Origin: Bacteroidota bacterium
GTDB taxonomy: Bacteria > Bacteroidota > Bacteroidia > Chitinophagales > Chitinophagaceae
Direction of reading: 5' to 3'
Assembly (NCBI GenBank): GCA_016868855.1
Contig: VGFP01000001.1
Span: 62,001-126,000, forward strand
Length of the DNA stretch: 64,000 nucleotides
Part shown: in pieces, positions 1 to 8,487 of the stretch
Position numbering within the stretch: the first letter of the stretch is position 1
Layout of the letters: the number at the start of each line of letters is the position of its first letter
Translations under genes and position numbers: made by a program
Notes under the pieces: generated by a model
The model's database searches: none
Told to the model about the DNA's origin: nothing
What the model saw: the letters and a program-made list of their open reading frames with translations, nothing else

Positions 1-999
1 ATGTTTAGTAACCGTTTGGAATTTGTATTCGACTGGTATACGCGAACCACATCAGACATGTTGGCACAAATCGCTGTGCCAAGGGCACAGGGAATTGCAT
101 CCCTGCCTTTCACTAACATTGGCGAAATGAACAATACGGGTGTCGATGTTAATTTAAACTGGCGAGATAAAGCTTTCGGGGGTAAGGTGCGATACTCTGT
201 TGGTATGAATTTTACACGTTACAAAAATGAGGTTATTAAATTAAACGATAACCCCACTGCAACATTGTTTGGATTTAGCACTCGTCTACCGTCAATAACT
301 GCAACCAGAGCAGGTTACCCCATTGCAAGCTTCTTTGGCTTGTATGCCGACGGTATACTAGATGCTAAAACAGCCGCTACTGCCCCCAAACTTGGCACAT
401 ACACTCGCGAGGGAGTTTTCAATTTCAGAGATTTTAACAAAGACGGAGTGATCAGTGCTGCTGATCGTGATATTTTCGGTAATCCGCACCCTGATTTTAT
501 ATACGGGTTTAACCTGAGTGCAGGATATAAAAACTGGGACCTGGATGTACAAGGGTCAGGAACATATGGCAATCAAATATTCAATTACGTGAGCTATTGG
601 ACTGATTTCAATGTATTTCAGGGTAATCGTTCAAAGCGTATGTTATACGACGCTTATGGTGAGGGCGGAAAGAATTTGTTGCCCCGACTAAATTCTAGTG
701 ATGCAACTAGCCAGCAAGTGTCTACTTATTTTTTAGAGGATGGGTCCTACTTACGCTTGAGGAACGTGCAATTAACTTATACTTTGCCAAACGATATTAT
801 GAAAAAAGTTGGTTTTTCTTCGGCTCAGATTTATGTTCAAGGTCAAAATATCCTGACTTTATCAAAGTATCGTGGAATAGATCCTGACATTAACCTAAGA
901 AATTCTGGTGCTGATAACCAAGACATTCATATGGGTATTGACGAAGGTGCTTATCCTGTAGCTAAAACCTATTTGTTTGGACTGAGAGTTAAATTTTAA
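1..999 (+). CDS. SusC/RagA-family TonB-linked outer-membrane protein, C-terminal part
   Basis: This is the last 332 residues of a TonB-dependent importer; full SusC proteins are about 1000 residues, so the signal peptide, plug and first half of the barrel lie before the window. The reading frame is open from base 1, and the ATG at position 1 is an internal Met. Visible hallmarks are the SusC barrel segment with an acidic DFNKDGVISAADRDIFG loop (residues about 142-158), the YVQGQNILTLSKYRGIDPD-type strand near residue 280, and a C-terminal strand ending in Phe (RVKF), as expected for insertion by the Bam machinery. It sits 32 bp before a SusD gene, so the pair should form an outer-membrane glycan or peptide uptake complex. 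The substrate cannot be told from this part. Confidence 0.93.
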   Translation: MFSNRLEFVFDWYTRTTSDMLAQIAVPRAQGIASLPFTNIGEMNNTGVDVNLNWRDKAFGGKVRYSVGMNFTRYKNEVIKLNDNPTATLFGFSTRLPSITATRAGYPIASFFGLYADGILDAKTAATAPKLGTYTREGVFNFRDFNKDGVISAADRDIFGNPHPDFIYGFNLSAGYKNWDLDVQGSGTYGNQIFNYVSYWTDFNVFQGNRSKRMLYDAYGEGGKNLLPRLNSSDATSQQVSTYFLEDGSYLRLRNVQLTYTLPNDIMKKVGFSSAQIYVQGQNILTLSKYRGIDPDINLRNSGADNQDIHMGIDEGAYPVAKTYLFGLRVKF

Positions 1000-1031
1000 A
1001 AATGAAAGTAAAAACCTATAAATTATCAAAA

Positions 1032-2801
1032 ATGAAAAAAGTTAAATTTTTACTCATGTCAATTGCTGTGATAACGGCGATTGGGTGTACAAAATTTTTC
1101 GACGTCGCACCTCAAGGTGTTGCAAGCGAAAAACTTTTACAAAGCAAAGCAGGTGTAAACGCAATATTAATAGGCGCATATTCCCTTCTCGATGGCGTGG
1201 GAGCTGGAACTACCAGCTGGCATGGTGCCGTGGATAATTGGGTTTTTGGAGGTGTGGCATCAGATGACGCCTACAAGGGAACCGATGCTGGTGACCAACC
1301 TGAACAATCTTTTATTGAGCAATACAATTGGGTTGCTGATAATACCCACTTCCGTGGCAAGTGGCAAGCTGTATATGATGGTATTGCCAGATCCAATGAA
1401 GCAATTCAGTTTGCCCAAAGCCCCGATGTTAAGGATATGTCAGCTGATGAAAAGACAAGAGTAGTTGCTGAAGCTAGATTTTTAAGAGGACATTATCACT
1501 TTGAAGCAAAAAAAATGTGGAATAAACCTCCTTACATTGATGATAAGTCATATAATCGCGCAAATCCCTCTGGAGTCTTAGTAACTAATGACAAGGATAT
1601 TTGGCCAAATATTGAAGCTGATTTTAAATTTGCTGCTGATAACTTACCAAGCACACAAGCTCAAAAAGGTCGAGCAACTAAATGGGCAGCTCTCGCTTAT
1701 CTTGCAAAGGCACAACTTTTTCAAAAAAAGTGGGCTGAAGCAAAAGCCAATCTCCTTCAAGTATACACGGGATCAGGCAAATCTTTAATGAAAGAGTATC
1801 ATGCTAATCATAGAGACATTACCAACAATAATCAAGAGTCTATATTCGAAGTGCAGTTTTCAGTCAATGACGGGACCACTGGCGGAAATGGAAACAATGG
1901 CTCAACTTTAAATTGGCCCTATACTTCAACCTCCCCCGGTCGTGGTTGTTGTGGTTTTTACCAACCATCCCATAATCTGGTAAACGCTTTCAAAACCGAT
2001 GCAGATGGATTACCCCTAATTGGCAGTGCTGTAGATGGCAGTTTAGACACCTACAATTTAGTTGATGTTCCAAACGACCAAGGATTTTTACATACTGCAG
2101 CTTGGGTCTATGATAACACTGAATCTGTTGACATTCGTTTGGATTGGACTGTCGGCCGCCGCGGTGTTAAATTTTTAGATTGGGGGAAAATGCCCGGATA
2201 TAATTGGGTAAGAGATCAACCTTATGCTGGTCCTTTTACTGGTAAAAAATGGATGTATTATCTAGCAGATGAAAATTCTACTACACATGCTACCGCAAGG
2301 CGCTCTGTTAAAAATAATTACAGAATGATTAGGTTCTCTCATGTTATTCTTTGGCTCGCTGAATGTGAAGCTGAGTTAGGTAATCTTGATCAGGCAGAGA
2401 AGTATGTGAATGAAATTAGAAATAGGGCCAAAGGATCCACACCCCAAGATACAGATATAAAAACTAAAGTTGAGCCTTATCCTGCGGGTACATTTACCAC
2501 TAAAGGTAAAAATTTTGCAATCAATGCTACACACTTTGAGCAACGATTAGAATTTGCCATGGAAGGTCACAGATTTTTTGATCTCGTACGTTGGGGTATT
2601 GCTGAAAAAGTACTCAACGCTTATATAGCAAAAGAATCAGTTGCCGGTAAAAGTTGGGATGGCAGATCTTTCAACAAACGTGCATATTTGGTTGGTAGAG
2701 TATTCACTTCAAAAAATAATGCATACCCTATTCCAGCGGATGAAATCCTAAACTCTCAAAAAGATGGTAAATCAGTTCTGACTCAGAACCCTGGATACTA
2801 A
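1032..2801 (+). CDS. RagB/SusD-family nutrient-binding outer-membrane lipoprotein
   Basis: This is the surface lipoprotein partner of the SusC receptor just upstream; SusD proteins cap the SusC barrel and help bind the ligand. I chose the ATG at 1032 because it starts directly on a lipoprotein signal (MKKVKFLLMSIAVITAIGC, lipidated Cys at residue 19). An in-frame ATG at 1002 would add ten polar residues before the signal and starts only 2 bp after the SusC stop. The body shows SusD features: a helical TPR-like N-terminal half with the EARFLRGHYHFEAKKMW segment, and a C-terminal RagB signature (EQRLEFAMEGHRFFDLVRWG near residue 505) followed by the YPIPADEI motif close to the end. Length (589 aa) is typical. 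No glycoside hydrolase is in view, so the substrate is unknown. Confidence 0.93.
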   Translation: MKKVKFLLMSIAVITAIGCTKFFDVAPQGVASEKLLQSKAGVNAILIGAYSLLDGVGAGTTSWHGAVDNWVFGGVASDDAYKGTDAGDQPEQSFIEQYNWVADNTHFRGKWQAVYDGIARSNEAIQFAQSPDVKDMSADEKTRVVAEARFLRGHYHFEAKKMWNKPPYIDDKSYNRANPSGVLVTNDKDIWPNIEADFKFAADNLPSTQAQKGRATKWAALAYLAKAQLFQKKWAEAKANLLQVYTGSGKSLMKEYHANHRDITNNNQESIFEVQFSVNDGTTGGNGNNGSTLNWPYTSTSPGRGCCGFYQPSHNLVNAFKTDADGLPLIGSAVDGSLDTYNLVDVPNDQGFLHTAAWVYDNTESVDIRLDWTVGRRGVKFLDWGKMPGYNWVRDQPYAGPFTGKKWMYYLADENSTTHATARRSVKNNYRMIRFSHVILWLAECEAELGNLDQAEKYVNEIRNRAKGSTPQDTDIKTKVEPYPAGTFTTKGKNFAINATHFEQRLEFAMEGHRFFDLVRWGIAEKVLNAYIAKESVAGKSWDGRSFNKRAYLVGRVFTSKNNAYPIPADEILNSQKDGKSVLTQNPGY

Positions 2802-2820
2802 TTTTCTTTGAATTATAACA

Positions 2821-2852
2821 AAAAAGGCTGTCAGCAATGACAGCCTTTTTTT
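2821..2852. terminator. Bidirectional intrinsic terminator between susD and the ABC-F gene
   Basis: A perfect 13-bp stem (2821-2833 with 2838-2850) closes on a GCAA tetraloop and has A-runs on the left and T-runs on the right. It can therefore terminate both the plus-strand susCD transcript and the minus-strand ABC-F transcript, which converge here. Confidence 0.9.
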
Positions 2853-2888
2853 ATTGATAGAAATTTTCCACTCTATCAAACCTCAGTA

Positions 2889-4835
2889 CTAAGCACCTAA
2901 TTTCATGAGCTGCTCAAACAACTCCTCGTATTTTGATTCAATAAGAGGGAGCTGACTATTTATTTCTTTGTATCTTTTTTCAGCTTCCTGAAATGTTGAT
3001 TTATCGGAATACACTGCAGGATCTGCAAGTGCCTCTTCCGCTTTTGCTTTATCTTCTTTTAAAGTTGCAATCTTCTTCTCCAACTCATCAAACTCGCGCT
3101 GGAGTTTCTTTTTTTGTTTTTCTTGTCCCTCGTTTCTTGTGTCTTGTCCCTTTTTTTCAGTTGACGGTTGGCGGTTGGCGGTTGACTGTTGAGTCTTAAC
3201 TGTCAACTGTGAACTGTTAACAGATACCTGTTGTTTCGTCAATCTTTCCTTCCATTCCACCCATTCAGTATATCCTCCTTTGAACTCAACAATCTTACCA
3301 TCTACAATCTCCCAAATTTTATTGGCTGTTTTGGAAATGAAGTATCGATCGTGACTGACAATGATCAGGCTTCCTTCGTATTTATCCAATGCTTCTGCCA
3401 ATAAATCAACAGAATGCATGTCAAGGTGGTTCGTGGGTTCATCCAGCATCAGAAAATTCGCTTTGCTGATGATGGTCTTAGCCAATGCTACACGGGCTTT
3501 CTCACCTCCACTCAATACCTTGATTTTTTTGTCGACATCATCACCGCTGAAAAGAAAACAACCCAATACGGTTCTGAGTTCCATATCGGTTTTCTTGCTT
3601 CCAGCCATCTGCAACTCTTCCAAAATATTGTTGTTGAGATTCAGGTGTTCGAGCTGATGCTGTGCATAGAAACTTTCATCGACATTGTGTCCCCAGTTTC
3701 TTTCCCCCTCAAAACCTTCACTGTCAGCTATGATTCTCAACAGGGTTGATTTACCCTTTCCATTGGCTCCAATCAGCGCAATTTTATCACCACGGTCGAT
3801 TTCTGCACTGGCTTCATGGAGAATTTCATTTTCACCGAACCTCTTGTAGATATCTTTCAATGAACAGATGATTTTTCCCGGGACTTTGTCCACGCTGAAG
3901 TTGATGCGGATATTCGGACGCTCGATGGATGCTTCTTCCAGTCGGTCTATTTTGTCGAGTCGTTTCTGTACACTCTGTGCCTGTGCTGCCTTGGATGCTT
4001 TTGCTTTGAACCTTTCTATGAACCGTTCTTGCTGACGGATAAAATCCTGCTGGTTTTCATAAGCTCTTTGCTGCAATTCCAATCTCACTTGTTTTTCTTT
4101 CTCATAGAAAGTATAATTACCACTGTAGATATGCAGTTTTCGTTGGTAAAGCTCAACGATTTTATTGACCATGCGGTCGAGGAAAAACTTATCGTGACTC
4201 ACAATAACCACTGCTCCCTGGTAGTGGATCAAATATTTTTCAAGCCATTCAATGGATGGAAGATCCAAGTGGTTGGTAGGTTCATCCAGCATGAGCAGAT
4301 CTGGCTGCATCAAAATCATCTTTGCAAGCAATACGCGCATCCGCCATCCTCCGCTGAACTCTTTGCAAGGCCGCTGCATGTCAGCCTGACTGAATCCCAG
4401 TCCATGCAATACATCCTCTGTCTTGTGATCGATGTTGTATCCATCCAACACATCCATCTCAGCCAATAGATCGGTGTATAGGATTAGTTTTTTTTCATCG
4501 TCGTTTTTTTCCAATTCGAGTCCGAGGATTTCAATTTCTCGCTGGATTTGCAAAACGCGCTCAAAAGCACCCATGGCCACTTTCAAAATACTTTCATCCG
4601 TATCAAAACTCAGGAGGTCCTGGTGCAAATACCCAATGGAAGTAGTTCTGCTTCTCTCAACTGTCCCTTTGCTGGGCAAGTATTCTCCTGAAAGAAGTTT
4701 CAAAAGGGTAGATTTGCCGGTTCCGTTGTAGCCGATCAGTCCTATTCTTTCACCCGGATGAATATGCCAAGTGGCTTCCTCCACAATAGCCCTTGCGCCA
4801 AATTCAAATGTCATGTCCTGAAAACCTGCCAGCAT
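2889..4835 (-). CDS. ABC-F family ATP-binding protein (translation factor type)
   Basis: This is a soluble protein with two ATP-binding cassettes and no membrane segment, the ABC-F architecture. Members bind the ribosomal E site to relieve stalling or, in some cases, confer antibiotic resistance. Cassette 1 has Walker A GYNGTGKS (residues 35-42), signature FSGGWRMR and Walker B LLMLDEPTNHLD. A charged linker rich in QQ, RQ and KA follows (about 240-300). Cassette 2 has GANGKGKST, LSGGEKARVALAK and FLMLDEPTNHLD. The C-terminal tail is a Lys/Glu coiled coil (about 580-648). Between cassette 2 and this coiled coil, residues about 533-571 are low-complexity Ser/Thr/Gln sequence encoded by 7-bp tandem repeats (separate entry). 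The start MLAGFQDMTFEFGARAIVEE matches the usual beginning of the family. It is more likely a housekeeping Uup/EttA-like factor than a resistance protein. Confidence 0.93.
   Translation of the reverse strand: MLAGFQDMTFEFGARAIVEEATWHIHPGERIGLIGYNGTGKSTLLKLLSGEYLPSKGTVERSRTTSIGYLHQDLLSFDTDESILKVAMGAFERVLQIQREIEILGLELEKNDDEKKLILYTDLLAEMDVLDGYNIDHKTEDVLHGLGFSQADMQRPCKEFSGGWRMRVLLAKMILMQPDLLMLDEPTNHLDLPSIEWLEKYLIHYQGAVVIVSHDKFFLDRMVNKIVELYQRKLHIYSGNYTFYEKEKQVRLELQQRAYENQQDFIRQQERFIERFKAKASKAAQAQSVQKRLDKIDRLEEASIERPNIRINFSVDKVPGKIICSLKDIYKRFGENEILHEASAEIDRGDKIALIGANGKGKSTLLRIIADSEGFEGERNWGHNVDESFYAQHQLEHLNLNNNILEELQMAGSKKTDMELRTVLGCFLFSGDDVDKKIKVLSGGEKARVALAKTIISKANFLMLDEPTNHLDMHSVDLLAEALDKYEGSLIIVSHDRYFISKTANKIWEIVDGKIVEFKGGYTEWVEWKERLTKQQVSVNSSQLTVKTQQSTANRQPSTEKKGQDTRNEGQEKQKKKLQREFDELEKKIATLKEDKAKAEEALADPAVYSDKSTFQEAEKRYKEINSQLPLIESKYEELFEQLMKLGA
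3123..3237. repeat. Heptanucleotide imperfect tandem repeat array within the ABC-F gene
   Basis: On the plus strand the sequence parses into 7-bp units. Block 1 (3123-3150) has four units (ttgtccc, tcgtttc, ttgtgtc, ttgtccc), then seven T. Block 2 (3161-3223) has nine units in unbroken phase: ttgacgg, ttggcgg, ttggcgg, ttgactg, ttgagtc, ttaactg, tcaactg, tgaactg, ttaacag. An 8-bp inverted pair (cagttgac at 3158-3165 and gtcaactg at 3202-3209) lets block 2 fold back. The array lies in coding sequence, keeps the frame open, and encodes a polar Q/S/T-rich linker. Confidence 0.8.
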
Positions 4836-4886
4836 AGATCATTATTGCGCCGCGAAGTTAGCATATTCTCCCTTTGCAGTTGAACA

Positions 4887-7268
4887 ATGAATGCACTTAT
4901 GTGTTTTAGCAGTGTGCCCAAACGTATTTTATTTTTCAGCTTCCTCTTTGTATTTAACCTGCTCTCAGCCCAGGAAAAATTTACCATTTCAGGATATGTA
5001 CGTGATTCACTCAGCCGTGAAACCCTGATCGGTGCTACCATCCAAGCCAAAGAACAATCCAAGGGTGTAAGCAGCAATCAATATGGATATTATGCACTTA
5101 CCCTGCCCAAGGGTGAATATGTATTGATTACTTCCTTTGTTGGCTTTTTCCCAATGGAGAAGAAGATCAACCTTCAGTCGGACCTGGCCATCGATTTTCC
5201 TTTGCTGTCCAAATCAAGTCTATCCCAGGAAATTGTCATCAGCTCCAAAAAACGCGATGCCAATATCAAAAATGCTCAGATGGGACAAATCGACTTGAGC
5301 ATGAGCCGTGCGAAATCCGTCCCGGTTATTTTTGGTGAGGTAGACCCTCTTAAAATTCTTCAATTGTATCCTGGTGTTTCAAATGCGGGGGAGGGAAACA
5401 GTGGACTCTATGTGAGAGGAGGTGGACCGGACCAAAACCTTATATTGTTGGATGATGCGGTGGTCTATAATTCAGGACACCTTTTCGGTTTTTTCTCTAT
5501 CTTCAATGGAGATGCCATTAAAAATACTTCTCTCATCAAAGGTGGCATGCCTGCACAATATGGTGGCAGGTTGTCATCCGTATTGGATGTTTCCATGAAA
5601 GAAGGCAATTTGGATAAATATCAAGTGGAAGGAGGAATTGGCAGCATCGCTTCCCGATTTTCTGTTCAGGGTCCCATTCAGAAAGATAAAGCCTCTTTCA
5701 TGCTTTCCGGCCGACGTACCTATATTGATGCATTGGTAAAACCTTTTATCAAAAAGGAAAGCCAGTTTTACGGCTCCGGCTATTATTTCTATGATTTCAA
5801 TGCCAAGTTCAATTATCGGTTTTCTTCCAAGGATCGTTTGTATTTGAGTGGATATTTCGGACGCGACAGATTTGATTTTGTAAACAACAAACGTCAGTTT
5901 GATGTGGAGGTCCCCTGGGGCAATTCAACACTGTCAGCCAGATGGAACCATGTATTCCACAAGAAATTATTCATGAACACTACAGCCGTTTACAATGATT
6001 ATCAGTTTTCATTGGGTGCACTTCAAAACAGTTTCAATTTTGTTTTGTCCAGTGGCATACGCGATTTGAATTTGAAAACGGATTTGGATCACTACCTGAC
6101 GCCGGAACATAAATTGAAATACGGCGCTCTTTTCACCTATCACCGGTTGAGTCCCTCTGTAGCCACTGGTCGACAAGATTCCGTATTGTTTCTTCCCAAA
6201 AATGCACAAACAAAATTTGCCAACGAGTATGGATTGTATGCACAGGATGATTGGGAGGTAAACAGTAAACTGAAGATCAACTATGGACTCCGATGGAGTG
6301 CTTTTCAGCAACTGGGTCCGTATACCAATTACAAAACAGATGCAGATGGGAATCGACTTGACAGTACAAACTATGCAAGCAATGAATCCGTTATTACGTA
6401 CGGTGGACTAGAACCTAGGCTGACCATGCGGTATGCGCTCAATGATGAAACATCCATCAAAGGTTCTGTTTCTCGAAACCGTCAATATCTTCATTTGGTC
6501 AGCAATGCAGGAACCACTCTTCCAACAGATGTTTGGGTACCCAGTACATTGCGTGTAAAGCCCCAACTGTCCTGGCAATATGCAGCAGGTATATTTAAGA
6601 ATTTCAATGACAATGCATTTGAAACATCCATCGAGGTCTATTATAAGTCCATGCAAAACCAGATTGAATATCGAGAGGGATTTACGCCCTCCATCAAAGA
6701 TCCGGAAGAGGAATTTGTATTTGGAAAGGGATGGAGTTATGGAACGGAGTTGTTCATCAACAAAACCAAAGGAAAATTTACTGGTTGGATCGGTTATACC
6801 TTGGCATGGACCTGGAGAAAATTCCCTGATCTGAACAGCGGAAATAAGTATCCTGCCAAATATGACAGGCGACATGATTTGTCGGTTGTAGGTATATATG
6901 AACTGAATCAGAAGTGGAAACTATCATCTGTTTTTGTGTATGCTACAGGAAATGCAACTTCTCTGCCTGAAAAATTTTATTTGATAGAAGGAGTGTTGAC
7001 ACAGCAGTTCAGTCGCATCAATCAATATCGTTTGTCTCCATATCATCGTCTAGATTTATCTGCAACCTATGCACCTACTCCCAAGAAGGAAAGAAAATGG
7101 AAGCACAGTTGGGTATTTAGTTTGTACAATGTTTACAGCAGACAGAATCCCTATTTTCTTTACTACAATCAAACAGGAAGTGCCTTTGCAGGTACACTGG
7201 AGGTCCAGGCCAAACAGGTCTCCCTTTTCCCCGTTATACCTTCAGTTACTTATAATTTTAAATTCTGA
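4887..7268 (+). CDS. TonB-dependent receptor with N-terminal carboxypeptidase-like domain
   Basis: This is an outer-membrane active transporter of 793 residues. The N-terminus is a signal peptide ending near SAQE (residues 26-29), followed by a carboxypeptidase-D-regulatory-like beta-sandwich (FTISGYVRDSLSRETLIGAT, about 32-115). The plug domain (about 125-240) contains LYVRGGGPDQNLILLDDA and the IKGGMPAQYGGRLSSVLDV segment, and the beta-barrel ends in VTYNFKF. It is not SusC-type and has no SusD partner. The neighbours are divergent ABC-F and a convergent exported protein, so it looks monocistronic. A weak promoter-like tcccTTTG lies about 15 bp before the ATG. Its substrate is unknown; this subclass often handles peptides, metals or small glycans. 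Confidence 0.92.
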   Translation: MNALMCFSSVPKRILFFSFLFVFNLLSAQEKFTISGYVRDSLSRETLIGATIQAKEQSKGVSSNQYGYYALTLPKGEYVLITSFVGFFPMEKKINLQSDLAIDFPLLSKSSLSQEIVISSKKRDANIKNAQMGQIDLSMSRAKSVPVIFGEVDPLKILQLYPGVSNAGEGNSGLYVRGGGPDQNLILLDDAVVYNSGHLFGFFSIFNGDAIKNTSLIKGGMPAQYGGRLSSVLDVSMKEGNLDKYQVEGGIGSIASRFSVQGPIQKDKASFMLSGRRTYIDALVKPFIKKESQFYGSGYYFYDFNAKFNYRFSSKDRLYLSGYFGRDRFDFVNNKRQFDVEVPWGNSTLSARWNHVFHKKLFMNTTAVYNDYQFSLGALQNSFNFVLSSGIRDLNLKTDLDHYLTPEHKLKYGALFTYHRLSPSVATGRQDSVLFLPKNAQTKFANEYGLYAQDDWEVNSKLKINYGLRWSAFQQLGPYTNYKTDADGNRLDSTNYASNESVITYGGLEPRLTMRYALNDETSIKGSVSRNRQYLHLVSNAGTTLPTDVWVPSTLRVKPQLSWQYAAGIFKNFNDNAFETSIEVYYKSMQNQIEYREGFTPSIKDPEEEFVFGKGWSYGTELFINKTKGKFTGWIGYTLAWTWRKFPDLNSGNKYPAKYDRRHDLSVVGIYELNQKWKLSSVFVYATGNATSLPEKFYLIEGVLTQQFSRINQYRLSPYHRLDLSATYAPTPKKERKWKHSWVFSLYNVYSRQNPYFLYYNQTGSAFAGTLEVQAKQVSLFPVIPSVTYNFKF

Positions 7269-8378
7269 TTATTTTCTGTACCGAAACCTGACCGCTCCGC
7301 TGCTTTGCTCGGTGGAGGTAATATTTATTTCATAACGCTTGTTCTTGGTCTGCACAATCATCAATGCAGTATTGGGTGGGATGGTACCAAGGTTTTCAGC
7401 AAACATGATGATATCATATGTATCAGTATCTTCCTCCAGATTCAATTGAATATTGATGGGTTTCGCAGTGAGCATTTTTTTGGAAACAATTAGTTTGTCA
7501 TTCAGATAGATGGAAATAGTATCGCCATCAATTTGTCCGTTGTCGTAAATATCAATGATGAATTTATCATCATCTATATCAATTGTTTTCAGAATCTTGT
7601 AAACCCTGTTGGAAATTTTTTCTTTTGGGGGAGAAAAATTTTCCTTTACCTTTTTGGGTTCATCCATTGCAATCAAATGATTCACTTCTTTTTTCTCTGC
7701 TTCAATGGTTGGGGGTTTCTGCTCTATGGGTTGCTTGGGCAATAGTTTCTTTTGCTGCTCCGATTTTTTTACAGTACCAGATGCATTTGGAGGAGTTTTG
7801 ATGACAGGATTGGTTGGTTTAGGACTTACAACAGTTTTCTTTGCCAGGGGCAAAGGTTTTGAGGATGGACGCAGTTCCTGTTTTTTTACCGTTTCAATAG
7901 ATTTTATTTTTTCAATCATTTTTCTCTCAAAGAGTGAGTTGCCAGTCCCGCAGTTACTGCCTTTTTCTGCTGGCGTCCATTTCCCTTCCAATGTTTCTTT
8001 CTCGCCTTGCTTGAAATAGGTAAGCTTGTGGGTCTGCAGACAATTTTGAAAATCTGGGGGTGTATTCGATTTTATTTTTTCTACTTCAGTTACTATAAGT
8101 GATTTGCTTCCTTGGTCGTATGATCCTTTTAATTTGCAGATCACGAAATATCTTTTGCCTGCGATGGGAAAATAGGTGTAGGAGTATCCATTGAGATTGC
8201 TGCCATTGATGTCGAATTCCAGTACATATTCAGTTTGTGCTTCTGCCGGATCCTCTTTGGAATTGAAACTTCCAATCCATTGTCCGCTCAATTTTTGGGC
8301 TGCCGCTTGCTGCCAGAAAAAAAAGCTCAGGTTGAAAATTGCCGCAAATGCTAAAAACCTAGGTAGAAATCTATTCAA
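7269..8378 (-). CDS. Exported two-domain protein of unknown function
   Basis: I do not recognise a named family. The protein (369 aa) has a signal peptide (about residues 1-27, hydrophobic core then QQAAAQ). The N-terminal domain (about 28-150) begins LSGQWIGSFNS and contains four Cys, a lipocalin-like or calycin-like beta pattern. A Lys/Pro-rich linker (about 165-240) is probably unstructured. The C-terminal beta domain (about 250-369) contains IDIYDNGQIDGDTISIYLN and AENLGTIPPNTALMIV; I recall this domain from secreted proteins of the phylum. The start is TTG at 8378: the only upstream in-frame ATG (8387) is followed at once by a stop, and TTG starts directly on the signal peptide. Its stop codon abuts that of the convergent TonB receptor with no spacer. 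Confidence 0.75.
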   Translation of the reverse strand: MNRFLPRFLAFAAIFNLSFFFWQQAAAQKLSGQWIGSFNSKEDPAEAQTEYVLEFDINGSNLNGYSYTYFPIAGKRYFVICKLKGSYDQGSKSLIVTEVEKIKSNTPPDFQNCLQTHKLTYFKQGEKETLEGKWTPAEKGSNCGTGNSLFERKMIEKIKSIETVKKQELRPSSKPLPLAKKTVVSPKPTNPVIKTPPNASGTVKKSEQQKKLLPKQPIEQKPPTIEAEKKEVNHLIAMDEPKKVKENFSPPKEKISNRVYKILKTIDIDDDKFIIDIYDNGQIDGDTISIYLNDKLIVSKKMLTAKPINIQLNLEEDTDTYDIIMFAENLGTIPPNTALMIVQTKNKRYEINITSTEQSSGAVRFRYRK

Positions 8379-8445
8379 ATGCTACATTTTTGGTGCTGCT
8401 GCGCAAATTATCCTTAATTGAAGCTGAGCTTACCCAATAGTTCGT

Positions 8446-8453
8446 TAAATTTG
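8446..8453 (+). promoter_or_regulatory. Bacteroidota -7 promoter element for thrS
   Basis: TAAATTTG matches the TAnnTTTG core exactly, 34 bp before the thrS ATG. Predicted transcription starts near 8459, giving a leader of about 29 nt, too short for a T-box or other aminoacylation sensor. Confidence 0.6.
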
Positions 8454-8487
8454 CATTCTAAAAATCGACAACAATTTCAATCAAATC

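Noticed and set aside
1-2801. susCD pair as a complete polysaccharide utilisation locus
   Set aside because: No glycoside hydrolase, polysaccharide lyase or regulator is visible within the window beside it; only the partial pair can be supported.
3123-3237. CRISPR-like array
   Set aside because: The units are 7 bp with no spacers and lie within a coding sequence.
4029-4469. 146-codon plus-strand frame
   Set aside because: It is opposite the ABC-F ATPase cassette 1, with no independent support.
6408-6875. 155-codon minus-strand frame
   Set aside because: It is antisense to the TonB receptor barrel, with no family match and no start context.
8454-8487. Possible T-box or attenuator before thrS
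   Set aside because: The leader is about 29 nt, with no stem, T-box motif or terminator.
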